A program made the translations under genes and the position numbers. The notes below the pieces were generated by a model, which saw only the letters and a list, made by a program, of their open reading frames with translations, ran no database searches and had not been told where the DNA came from. Positions 46,901-54,749 of a stretch of DNA of 64,000 bases are shown here, piece by piece (the first letter of the stretch is position 1; every line of letters begins with the position of its first letter). This DNA comes from Amoebophrya sp. A120 (taxonomy: Eukaryota > Sar > Dinophyceae > Syndiniales > Amoebophryaceae). The stretch lies in the NCBI GenBank assembly GCA_905178155.1, contig CAJINV010000001.1, positions 14,632,142 through 14,696,141 of the forward strand, given 5' to 3'.

Positions 46901-47960
46901 CTTTCAGTGTCTGCGGCGAAGGTTTGCCGTTGCGGGTCAGCTCATACAGATCTGCCGTGCTTGTCCGTCGGGAGCCGGACGCCGCATCGCGAGATAATGC
47001 TGGATGAGTGACGTTCTTCGACGTAGCATCCGCTGTTGGTGACACTCCAGTGAGCGTTTGTAGGTACTCCATGTCTGCTTGTCGAAGTTTCGAAACAACG
47101 GGCTGATAGGAGGCGAGAAGGCCGCCGAGATGCTCTGCGGACTTCTTCAGTTGCCCACCTTCGCGCTCGGCTGCGTGATTGGAGTTTGGCGCTTTTGCGG
47201 GCGACGGAGAGCGCTTGTTCACTCCTTGCTTTCCGGGCGATCTGCTGGAGGACTCTGCTCTACTAACAGAAGTGGGTCGACCTGACGGCCGTACCGATGA
47301 AGCCTTTTTCCCTGAAGGAGTACCACTTCCTGGTGCTGCACCATTCGTGTTTGATGGATGGTGGCCCCTTTTGGGTGGAGGCGATCTCGAAGCAGCCGTA
47401 ACACTTGAGACCAAAGAACTGCCACCGCGCTTATTCGTTGGCGAGGCAACGGCCGGCGAGGCTTGTGGCGACCTGGAAGTTGTCGACGCGGGGCGCGAGG
47501 AGCTTCTTGTCGAAGCACCACGCTTCGAAGCTGCGCTGCTGGAGCTGGCGGTGGTGACCACTGATGTCGACATATTCTTCCCGACTTGCCTAACGGTCGC
47601 AGAGGACGACGGTCCGGCTCCCTTCCGGCCCTTCGCGCCTCCCTTCCCGCGCGCTTTGACAGGCTGCAGCTGCGAAGACGATGATGAAGAAGCAAACCGC
47701 CTGCCTCCTTTTCCAGCTTCCGTAGTAATGGTGACGGTAACGCTAGGGGTATCATCTACGTCAGGCTGCTCGTCGACTGCAACTGGAACGTTATCATCGA
47801 GTGCCTCGCCTCGCGACGCTGGGGCTGGCTCATTTTCAGAAATGGGAGCAGGTGCGACTGGAGCAACCGCCCCTTCTTGTTCTTGTGTCGCTGCTGCGTC
47901 ACCAGTTGAGGACTTGGACTGCAGTTGCGACGAGGCCGGGGAACACATCTCCGGTTCCAT
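40926..47960 (-). CDS. Giant low-complexity protein with a C-terminal GAS2/GAR-type module (2344 aa)
   Basis: One uninterrupted frame from ATG 47960 to TGA 40926, with no intron over 7 kb. About the first 2,250 residues are Ser/Thr/Ala/Pro/Gln-rich with many short basic patches ('SPAPLKQLV', 'SRSPGKQGVNKRSPSPAKAP'), so they are probably disordered. The last ~80 residues are ordered: 'DHAIYDCILGCREK', then 'LSQGMYRFGLRETL', then 'NTLVRVGGGWEPLRNYLAKK' at about 2318-2337. The G-x-YR-x-G ... VRVGGGW-x-x-L-x-x-(Y/F)L pattern is that of the GAS2-related (GAR) domain, which binds microtubules in animal GAS2 and spectraplakin proteins. A microtubule or cortical-cytoskeleton linker is therefore the best reading. 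I see no calponin-homology or EF-hand domain. Only about 120-150 bp separate its start from the 3' end of the next gene upstream. Confidence 0.85.
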   Translation of the reverse strand: MEPEMCSPASSQLQSKSSTGDAAATQEQEGAVAPVAPAPISENEPAPASRGEALDDNVPVAVDEQPDVDDTPSVTVTITTEAGKGGRRFASSSSSSQLQPVKARGKGGAKGRKGAGPSSSATVRQVGKNMSTSVVTTASSSSAASKRGASTRSSSRPASTTSRSPQASPAVASPTNKRGGSSLVSSVTAASRSPPPKRGHHPSNTNGAAPGSGTPSGKKASSVRPSGRPTSVSRAESSSRSPGKQGVNKRSPSPAKAPNSNHAAEREGGQLKKSAEHLGGLLASYQPVVSKLRQADMEYLQTLTGVSPTADATSKNVTHPALSRDAASGSRRTSTADLYELTRNGKPSPQTLKAKKPAANKARARVGPAVAVTRQTPVLLAQQGASKSKTDSPLKTEDQTTNTPHQDGNLFDEAVAVDEDGEPDAPEACGERQDLASPATGKVAVFAEDAAGEQDVSHDVVVGELSCTADINEQLEQPHLQIVVDQSESFAEQDEAAESAADEHAATAVFATVETTRKYQQEFVRAEPKSSYTTIDENDYGTIFGLDTIDNSRPVSSTASRYRVAGDRVPVLPAPQEHEEVDPASSINGNAAAANNDPEASPTGTVTQEFDGVVITDLLRTKERAEHYYIGSSSHSPADNGSTSETQQFAVPCDALAAGAGEVSGGTSAENRISAQEVPVPPQTILTPLDTCENNARHFQYENKTGERPTSLRVPRLDLSPVTLAVNTSFSRSTSPAPLKQLVSPSFELSKHFELKPFKIAAAVGCEQGQRMVAGVNEIQIGNSILASRTSCTQNHDNWSCSPANANDKVREGEPSKSLSSSWCSPTPGVGSSARVLLGEEGDESCGHGGAFLENGHDYGEPVHDDRHAGEEQDQGEQSQVVEQIRRNSREINAEAPETLSSNVLFHVSSQSQVLACSSSSTSPSNPVMDVSMKLADEQLTTSTKKFKQNTSTSPVAARQHDHGTSNNLSPARSRKMGTRSPAAGRQHGGALMKSQSPKRAPSPCSPVLATQAGKTNRNKVLADGENARKHDQHHHASTLAAKGSSGSGVKPTYLAPANALRGTDASSAFLFVEDPYSAVASGRRGDFTPPVRGSAPFDNNFNNKLRPSSVVTTAKKLQPALAEPVRVWQMNHNSAEQRAGAWPRYSLGSASVLKPAVLPTAAAVQPRSMTQAPALLSRNTIGITRPTAAGLTRAVSVPSFLLQPFPAPGVAVAVTSTSKQFVANNAANIKVPTTNQPPPAMSTPRTPEQKTRASTAALAVTPGSAFETAPATDVAEANVGVAAATENKLKKCVDHVVKSSETPIGNRSASSGAVGFSSRLPTFANTVGRLLSAVSGSVTVSKTTTSAPSTGRCQTPPLPAATTRHTAGSRLKGQLPVTTSVMTPPLPVHVAIENWSNGLRSSGTMGTTSEGVLPSAVAKSSAASTLVKNKGALSTTVSVVRVKNKQAPASRSVSPAARRSASPKPKGKKVGGASPANKQIVVEKSGPETTTQQEQPQPAVIRSASSPNYNQQGSSLKGLLRGKKTAFPHLQIRDTSLTRLTRMNFRDYRDVSPVLGLKSRIAGKNGGLEEESEVPVGKDEGHGMPSSNLHLRPQGMQLKEKEQDEKPASVEKPREISLPRSASRTEPEVEKAEQGASLTQYSHALKPFKLSATIRHKSKNLMTTGSLSTKVALPAVTLSKIPPLHLATSGSARLRSSSSPAKQEDEKTAAPAIVVDGSTACVDAATGDKDERGCTSTTSSRQPLNSSARNSEQGASATASKSENANDEASVSLGAMSPGSFFGKYNRQFKEMNQDWKNKLEEMEVNCQKTEEKAAAVATPTKAEDGTAGVHYSAEDPKLQGLQQQQQPPLMYYAEAPTSAVVPTSSAVPIIESDEAAHEDHHIVEKKTAAGSSKQGFLATAMSSFFGGGSQGKDEKDQISQSGGDDAKTNQKPVPVVVAPGAAVCAHGTGVSSVADEGDESNTFHPLLRTVETKTSAITSAATSPVLFTAQTALPTSSTTVVASSAPSSRAGQQQAPTTTAETKKNASGLKAPASLAQASSITLPRASSAALAAVGSRVKETLNNATIGRGVVKGSGVVAAAPAGEKEVPSLPSAPDVREEDEVATTETAATHQKTGNTVRFQLPAPGIATASAPAFASHQVKGSTAVAPLSFQSRLATTSVSSTSSSLKLTPSASRLGPVQQQLIRPELANYLFNLWQTGIPLTNTQQQQLKLYLETNYKSDEPAAAASPLGPPSVSELNGASSPVVAPALSMFRPDESDDPVDHAIYDCILGCREKNPGVELHVQKLSQGMYRFGLRETLCDIDPTVQLRSRGKNTLVRVGGGWEPLRNYLAKKFGIDMET

Positions 47961-48083
47961 TACGAACCGTACCCGTCTTTTGTCATTCTCGTCGAGACAC
48001 TCGTCGGACGAGCAGGAAGCTCCTTGCTGTTAGTTTTATATGGTGTTGCAAATTAATACAACTTGTACTAGCAGCTCCTCTAT

Positions 48084-49572
48084 TAATTCATCTGCTTGTT
48101 GTCGATACAGTTAAACGGGATCATCCACATCTTCATCAGGATCAGCAGGAATTGCAATGCAAATGGCTGCATGGGAGTCGAGGAACCAAAAAAACAATAA
48201 ATAAAAGCGAAAGCGCAAAGGCACAGCGGCATAGTTTCTACTTACGTTCTGCATCTCCGCTGGAACGGGTGCGCTAGACCTAGACGCCGGCGCCTCATCT
48301 GAAGAATGCATCAACAAGTCCGCTTCAGTGAGCAGCGGAATCAATTCCACGTCATTTGTTTCATTACCATTTCCCGCCTCAAGCAGAAGGTTCTCGTGCA
48401 TTTTTCTCTCCGCGGCAGCGACTTCTGCAAGCAGCGTTGTTGGTAGATCGGTGTTTTGCACTGTGCAGCTTCCCGGGGGAGTCATGTCCTCATCTTCGCT
48501 CCTGGCGGCGCCGACTCTTGCAACTGCGACCTCCGCGCGCCGTGCTCCCTGCAATGATGTGCAGCTTGCATTTTTCGGGTCAGCTTCGACTTGCAACTCG
48601 AACTCGAACTCGTCCTGTTCCGCCCTGCTAAGTCCGCTCGCGTCTACTTCCACCTGTTCCGCTTGAACGACGTTGTCATCAACCACAGACGGGGACGGGT
48701 TGGAATTTGTCCTCATCGTGGCTTTCGCAACCCACGCCGGTTTGGCGCGGGAAGGGCTGTCTTCTTGATCATGATCATCTGCGTGTTTTACTTCACCTCC
48801 AGAACCAGAACTGCTACCAGCTGCAGCAGCAGACCGAAACGGAAGCTGCAAGAGCGCTGCACTACTCGTCACAGCTGCGGAGTCAAGAGCATCCACTTCA
48901 GGCGCATTCTCAGCGCAGGTTGCGTAGGATTCCGTCGTGCCTGCAGAGCAAGTCAGGTGCTCGTAGTCCTGTGCGCTCAGGATAGAATCCAGCGCCTCCT
49001 GCTCGGCAGCGTTGTAGCCAACTGCCGCAACCAGAAGGTCTTGGACCTGTTCGCGCGGTGGCAAAAGACCGAGATGAATAACCTGACGCTCGTCTGTTGT
49101 ATTCGGTCTTCTTTGTTCAACGGCACCGCCTCGTAGAAAGTTATTTTCCTCGCTGGAAGTCAACGGCATCGCGGGGGGCTGGCGGTCTGCGGCGCTAAAC
49201 GGGTCCAAATTTTCGTCCGTGTCTTCCACCTTTTCGGAAAGGCGTCCGGGAACCGCTTCTACGGCGCCATGCTGATTAGTTCCTGCTGATGCTTCAAGTT
49301 TTGATGTGTTCTCTGATGTCGTCTCCCGCCCGGGATTCGCTGCGTCGCTGCACTGCTCGGCCTGGTGTATTTTTCAGTTGTGTTTCAACACAAGGACAGC
49401 ACAGATCTTCTGACTAGGTGCAGTTACTTTTTACGTTGTCGACAACTCGTCCCTGATAGAAGGAATCAAAATGACATAGTGAAATATTGAAGAGTCTTAC
49501 CCGCGATGGTCTGCTTGGGCTTTGTATTCGTTCCTGCAGGAGTAATGGCGGCGGTATGCCTTCGCAGCTCAT
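48084..49572 (-). CDS. Acidic low-complexity protein, three exons (423 aa)
   Basis: Exon 1 is 49572-49501 (24 codons, 'MSCEGIPPPLLLQ', donor GTAAGA). Exon 2 is 49361-48246 (acceptor ACACCAG, donor GTAAGT). Exon 3 is 48167-48084 (acceptor CATGCAG, TAA stop). Introns are 139 and 78 nt, both phase 0, total 1272 nt. Exon 2 is rich in Glu, Asp, Ser and Ala, with 'HLGLLPPREQVQDLLVAAVG' and 'NAAEQEALDSILSAQDYEHL' as the only ordered-looking stretch. Exon 3 ends with a hydrophobic run ('FALQFLLILMKMWMIPF'), a possible tail anchor. If the second intron is retained the frame ends instead at 48111 with an acidic tail. No family is recognised. Confidence 0.6.
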
Positions 49573-51017
49573 AACTTTTTGAATCTTTCAGCTCCTACCG
49601 CCAATGATCTACTGTGAAGTTGAAGTTGGCTCGAGCTCATATGTTGAGCGCAACGAGGTGAAAATGAAGCTCAATCGTCGGGTTAAAGCCGTGACACAAA
49701 AATCTTCAGCTCGTGTTCAACAAGCTTATCCTCAACGAGAATAGCAATAGGAGCGATAACCCAATAAAACATAAACAAAGGCGAGTAAATTACTCGCGTA
49801 GATCCAGTGGACTGCGTATATTAAGGCGCAGGAGCTACTGTAGCTAAACAAAAAACACAACTGTTGTGCGAATGCGCATATCTCTATCCGCGTCAGAAAA
49901 TACCGCTACCCTCTACGCCCCCAGACAAATAAAATCAAGAAAAAAAAGAACGCAATCGCAAAAAGAAAAAGCCTGCCACCTGGTATAGTACTAAAATGAA
50001 AAACGTGATTCTGATTTACTCAACTTTCCTTCGGCTGCGCCTTCGCATAACCGTCCACGAACCCTGGCACCGAACCACTTGCGCATCATGACGAAGAGCA
50101 CTTCTACATGCGGACGTGCTACGTAAACTTATGGCGTGGTTTCACGAGGAGGAGGACACGAGATTATTATAGAGATCTGATGAAAAGACGACAGTTCGAC
50201 GACAATGTAGTTGAGTTCTGACCACGATGCAGCGTTTCAACCGATTTCTCATCTTTATGTGGTTCATCAGCAAATTCTTCCACTTCATTCCTGCTATCTT
50301 GACTCCAGATCGACGTAGCCACAGGCTGGAGATGGAACGGAAAGATGACACGCAAATAGCATCTAAGTAGACGATTTACGAACTGGGTACTTATTGTGAG
50401 GCGAAGGCGAACCTGTTCTTGAGCTTGACACTGCAGTACCATCAAGGTTTTGTTTGTCTCTTCATCATGGTGGAGGCATGAAAACGAAAATCGTCCTCGA
50501 TCTTATGTTCCATCTGCGACAATACTTATTGCTACGGCAACGAGTCCGGGTATTGGTCACATGCAGTTCTTCACAGCGGTTGTAAATTCAACAGTGGCTG
50601 CGATGACACATTTTTCGCAATAACCTCCTGACTCATCTTCTCCCGAAGCGGCAGACAGACTCTATACAAATAGAATAGATCCCACCGCCCCGGTAAAATT
50701 TGCCTTCGCAGAAGTGTCAACATGACATGAGTAAACTCATCAGTGTTGTGTACTTCTGAAGTCATCAGCAATGTGTGCGTACGGCTACGGCCGTTAAAAA
50801 ACATCATGCCATAATATGATGCATCGTGGTCAAATTTCATTCAAGGTAACTTCAGTCACTAAGAGAGGCAGAGACTGCGAGGATGTTGTATTTGACTCAT
50901 TACTGTGTGAAAAAACTCCCACGATCATACAGGAAATAATACTACATAGGTCGATCTTAGTCCTTGCGTAACATTTTCACATTTCAGGAAGATTTAAGTT
51001 TCCTCAAATCACTATTC
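49573..51017. other. Spacer with one small candidate gene, otherwise empty
   Basis: AT-richer than the flanking genes. 49573-50140 shows nothing coding. The small open frame at 50571-50840 is listed separately. No repeat of note. Confidence 0.4.
50571..50840 (-). CDS. Small open frame, hypothetical (89 residues)
   Basis: ATG at 50840 to TGA at 50571. The peptide has mixed composition with 'YYGMMFFNGRSRTHTLLM', 'DEFTHVMLTLLRRQILPG' and 'WDLFYLYRVCLPLREKM', unlike the repeats and unlike the low-complexity proteins nearby. It shares the strand of all other genes. It could be a small gene or an exon. No family is recognised. Confidence 0.3.
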   Translation of the reverse strand: MKFDHDASYYGMMFFNGRSRTHTLLMTSEVHNTDEFTHVMLTLLRRQILPGRWDLFYLYRVCLPLREKMSQEVIAKNVSSQPLLNLQPL

Positions 51018-52064
51018 TCACTTGCTTGTACTTGTTTCTCGAACGGTAGTGGGTATCTGGGGTTGGGAGGTCCGTTCACCGGGTTTTTTCTTTTTCGGCA
51101 CGATGGCGCGTTGTCGCTCCGACGCGTCACTGCGATTTCCCGTGCCTACTCCGCGCGAATCGAAGCTTTCCGTGCCGTCGAACTCGGCGCTATCGACTGC
51201 CGGAAGATTGTTCTCATCTCCAGGCCGGGGACGCGTTGCTACCGCGTTGGTAGTTTCCGTGGCGCGCCGCATGTGCTGCGTCGCCTGCGCGGATAGGTCT
51301 CGCTCGTGCATCATCAATCCCAGCGCCGGCCGCGATTTTGGAGCTTGTCGCGGGGCACGCGGCACCAGCTCGTCCAGCACGTACCGATCTTGGTTTAGCC
51401 GCGAAAAGTCTTTGAGCGTGAGCACCGGTTCCCCTCTGTCGTTGCGCGTTGGCACTTTCTTCGACGATGAAGATGATTTTTTTACTCTTGTTGGACCGCC
51501 GCCTTTATTCGCAGGGGACGCTGTCCGGCTCCGCGGCGAACTTCCATCGTCGTCCCGAGGACCGGGGGCCAGCAATAAAGGCGTGCTCTCGGTTAGGTTT
51601 TCGATTTGATTATTAGGCCCGCCTTCTCTTCGTGCCTCCTGCTGCTCCCCGTCGTAATTCTCTTCCTTTTCCTGCGCACCCTCTACTTCTCCGACGTCGT
51701 AGCCGAAAAATTGCCAGAAATAGTCCATGGCCCCCAGTTCGGCTTCCACGTGGCTCGGATCGAACTTTTTGTCCAAATACTGTCCTTTCTTGTAGATGCA
51801 GCGGTCCGTCCGGGGACGAAACCGATGCTCGCGCTCGTGCTCCTCCACCCAATCGTCGCCGACGTCCTTGTCGTTTACCTTCATGCTGTCGTTCTCTCGG
51901 AGCTCCTCTTTCATGTCCACAAGCCGCTGGTCCGCCTCCGGGTTCTTTCGCCGTTTCGGGGACTCCAAAAACCGGCCCCGGTAAAAAACGACCTGGTCGC
52001 GCCGGACAAGGTCGGGGCGGTCCCTGTGAAGTTTCGACATGATTCGTTTTTGTCTTTTTTTCAT
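51018..52064 (-). CDS. Charged hypothetical protein (~342-348 aa)
   Basis: Open frame to TGA 51018. The likely start is the ATG at 52046 ('MSKLHRDRPDLVRRD'). The codons upstream to 52064 are a Lys/Arg string. Residues 1-110 are highly charged and conserved-looking ('QVVFYRGRFLESPKRRKNP', 'RPRTDRCIYKKGQYLDKKF', 'LGAMDYFWQFFGYDVGEVEG'). The rest is Ser/Pro/basic with a polar C-terminus. No membrane segment. It starts only about 20-150 bp after the polytopic membrane protein upstream ends, so the two may be exons of one gene, although I found no splice pair that keeps frame. Confidence 0.6.
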   Translation of the reverse strand: MKKRQKRIMSKLHRDRPDLVRRDQVVFYRGRFLESPKRRKNPEADQRLVDMKEELRENDSMKVNDKDVGDDWVEEHEREHRFRPRTDRCIYKKGQYLDKKFDPSHVEAELGAMDYFWQFFGYDVGEVEGAQEKEENYDGEQQEARREGGPNNQIENLTESTPLLLAPGPRDDDGSSPRSRTASPANKGGGPTRVKKSSSSSKKVPTRNDRGEPVLTLKDFSRLNQDRYVLDELVPRAPRQAPKSRPALGLMMHERDLSAQATQHMRRATETTNAVATRPRPGDENNLPAVDSAEFDGTESFDSRGVGTGNRSDASERQRAIVPKKKKPGERTSQPQIPTTVRETSTSK

Positions 52065-52065
52065 A

Positions 52066-53514
52066 TCACCGTTTGTACTGTATACTCACACTTCTCCTCT
52101 GATCATGTACTCGAAAAATTGAATTTGTATTTGAATAAAAACTTAAACAGTGCGCATGGTTATTCTTATTTGTCGTTGCCCCCTCAGCAGCACGCTCGAA
52201 AACCTCTACAGCGAAAATTAAGTACCCAGGGTCCATTCGCATCAATTCCTCCCGGAAGTCTGACGCATCGCGGTCTTCCGCTGCCATCCACCCGATTTCC
52301 TTCAACTGCCTCTTCTTTCTCCTCTGCTCGAGGTTGGGTCTCTCCTCGCCCTGCTCCCAGGCCGCGAACCACTCCCACAGCGGAGTACCGTCGACTGTGG
52401 TGTCCTGCGACACGTGCTCCGCCTCGGCCTTGGCCACCTCCGGGTCCCGCTGCCACAGGTCCCAGAGCGCGTTCAGATAGCCCTCGTCGGCGTTATCGGT
52501 TGACAGGGTTTCGTCCTCTAATTTTCGCCCCTCCGCCTCCTCCGTGTAGTACGCCCATTGCTTCAAGGCCTCCCAACGCTCCGCGACGGTGGCGGCCGCG
52601 TTATCCAGCATGGTCGGCTCGCCCTCCTTTCCGGCCCCGAAATACCGGTAGTAGGCTGCGCGAAACTGCTCGCGGACGTCGTCCTGCTCGGACACCAGCA
52701 GTTTCCACCGCTTGTGCACGAGCACCGACGCTAGGGAAAGCGAAATCGCGAAGGCGTGCTTCACCATGCCGAGGAAGGGCAATTTCAAAGGATTGGTGCA
52801 CATGGACATTATGCCACCACTCGTGAAGATCGTCCAGAAGAGGCAGCTGAAGCATATCGCCGGCACCTGAATCCAATGAATAACGTAGTTGCAATTGGCC
52901 GCACAGCAGTTGATTAGGCTGGAAGCTGCGTTAGCGGCCGCCTCGTCTTCCGTTCGGTTCCAGAAAAACCGTATCATCCAGACCGAGATAAAAATCCACC
53001 CGATGAAGTCCACGAGGATCGCCACGATACCGTAATTCCCTCCCGCTGTCGCGCAGCCTTTGAAAAAGTAGATGATTCCCGGCGTCCACGGGACTCCGTC
53101 GAATATTGTCGCCACTGTGACATTTCCATTCAAGTCGCGGTCAAGGCTCTGCTGGCCAGTGGCTGGGTCCGTTTTCGATTTCCATACATCGTATTCGTCG
53201 ATGATGATCGGTATTCTGGGTGGTAAAAACCACACCAAGCACAGAGTAAGCAGGTTGCATGCCTGCAGCCAGACGATGATGCGCGGAAAACACCTCCTCA
53301 ATTTTCCTCCATACTCCAGTGCCCTCTCCTCCGGACCTGGCTCCACTGCCGGTGGCGCGTTGTGGTCATCGTCCGCTCCGGCGCCTACCGCCGTTGCGTA
53401 AATGGGAGCACCGAGGAGAGACCGTGATCGCTCCGACGCTTGCTGTGCGGAACTGCGGCGGGCCCGGTAGTGCAGCTGCTGCCCAGTAGCATTGTAACTC
53501 CTGGACGAGGACAT
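52066..53514 (-). CDS. Polytopic membrane protein, unknown family (482 aa)
   Basis: ATG at 53514 to TGA 52066. After a Ser/Arg-rich N-terminus of about 85 residues there are four hydrophobic segments: 'WLQACNLLTLCLVWFLPP', 'GIVAILVDFIGWIFISVWMI', 'VPAICFSCLFWTIFTSGG' and 'HAFAISLSLASVL'. A long charged C-terminal region follows, with Trp-rich patches ('ERWEALKQWAYYTEEAEG', 'LWDLWQRDPEVAKAEAE', 'PLWEWFAAWEQGEE') and 'MDPGYLIFAVEVFERAAEG'. The last ~35 residues are AT-rich in codon use and may be intron or UTR read-through, so the true C-terminus may be near 52195. No family is recognised. A channel or scaffold role is not shown. Confidence 0.65.
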   Translation of the reverse strand: MSSSRSYNATGQQLHYRARRSSAQQASERSRSLLGAPIYATAVGAGADDDHNAPPAVEPGPEERALEYGGKLRRCFPRIIVWLQACNLLTLCLVWFLPPRIPIIIDEYDVWKSKTDPATGQQSLDRDLNGNVTVATIFDGVPWTPGIIYFFKGCATAGGNYGIVAILVDFIGWIFISVWMIRFFWNRTEDEAAANAASSLINCCAANCNYVIHWIQVPAICFSCLFWTIFTSGGIMSMCTNPLKLPFLGMVKHAFAISLSLASVLVHKRWKLLVSEQDDVREQFRAAYYRYFGAGKEGEPTMLDNAAATVAERWEALKQWAYYTEEAEGRKLEDETLSTDNADEGYLNALWDLWQRDPEVAKAEAEHVSQDTTVDGTPLWEWFAAWEQGEERPNLEQRRKKRQLKEIGWMAAEDRDASDFREELMRMDPGYLIFAVEVFERAAEGATTNKNNHAHCLSFYSNTNSIFRVHDQRRSVSIQYKR

Positions 53515-54749
53515 CGGCCTGCGCGCGCGACAGCGAGCTCCGCCGCTCTGGTACTCGTTCTTGTCGAGTGTTACGCGGCTTCTAATATCCCAAGTTTCAC
53601 CATGTTGCTAGACAATATCGTAAAGAGTACCCTGCTAATATATATATAAACCAACAACTACCGTGAGGACATTAAAGTGAGATAGCCACGATTCTACTCG
53701 TGTTCATGCACGAGTCGTGAAACAAAAATCATCTGAAATAGAAATGTGAAAAAGCACGACAACTAGACCAACCTATTGCAATGTCAAAACTATGCGGGAG
53801 ATCCTGTGCTGCTCGATAAAAACCATTCATTCGCATTGTCATGCTGCTTTAGCTTTTTCGCTTGCATGTTGATCGTTGTTGTCGGAAGAATTTTCATTTT
53901 GATTTACTGCATGCAACTGCGAACCTTCACACTTGCTGTGGTCGAGAAAAAATATTTCAACTTGCTGATGCTTGGCCGATATGCCAAGCCTAAGCTCAAG
54001 CATCGGCAACATCGACATGACTTTCAAGTACCTACTAGTGAAGATAATTCAATTCGTCCGACGCGCTACTCGATGTAGCACCGCAACAAAATGAGTGCGT
54101 CATAGACGATCTAGATCCGGTTCCGGCATAATTGGCATCCAAACTAGAGCAAATCTACCAGATCCGATGCGCTTTTCATCTATGTCAACATTTTCGCCGA
54201 CAAGCACAACCGATGAGGACCTCCAAGATGTATCAATCATTTTGTTCATCCACCGAGACACAAGCGATCACAAGGAGAAACAAACCGAGAAGGATGAGCG
54301 GCCTTAGGCTCGAAGTAGATAAACAATGGACCGAAAACTCAAGGCCGTGTCAGACGAACCTTTCTTTGTTGTTTCGGAACCGAATCAAGGAGTCACTGTG
54401 TGTAGCGCTTCTAGGACCGAGATGGAGCTTTGCTCATCTTCCACGGTAGGTCGAGATCAAGTACAACTCAAAGGTACATACAAAACCACAGTCATTTCTT
54501 ATTCTTTTCTACAACTCCGTGTAATAGTTCCTTCCCTTTGATTTTTCATATTCTTGTTCGTACACAAACACAATCTACAACATTTTTCGGTCATTTTGGT
54601 TCTTGATCGGTGAAACGGGGAGCTTTTTGTGGTTTCCATAGTATGATTATCGGCCTTGATTGGGAACGAATCAAAAGGTAATTTTTCAAAATTGTGAACA
54701 TCATTCAAAATGAAGAGAAACTACTACTTACACCGTCGGAATGGCAGGT
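53515..54749. other. Intergenic stretch, no gene recognised
   Basis: AT-rich with short unrelated frames. An imperfect inverted repeat surrounds 53968-54006 ('gatgcttggc' ... 'gccaagc' ... 'aagcatc'). A good donor-like GTAAGT (minus strand, about 54733) lies just past the stop of the next gene upstream and suggests an intron in its 3' untranslated region. Confidence 0.4.

Noticed and set aside
41535..48033. Many plus-strand frames up to 284 residues opposite the GAS2-type gene
   Set aside because: Antisense shadows of a long, stop-poor coding region.
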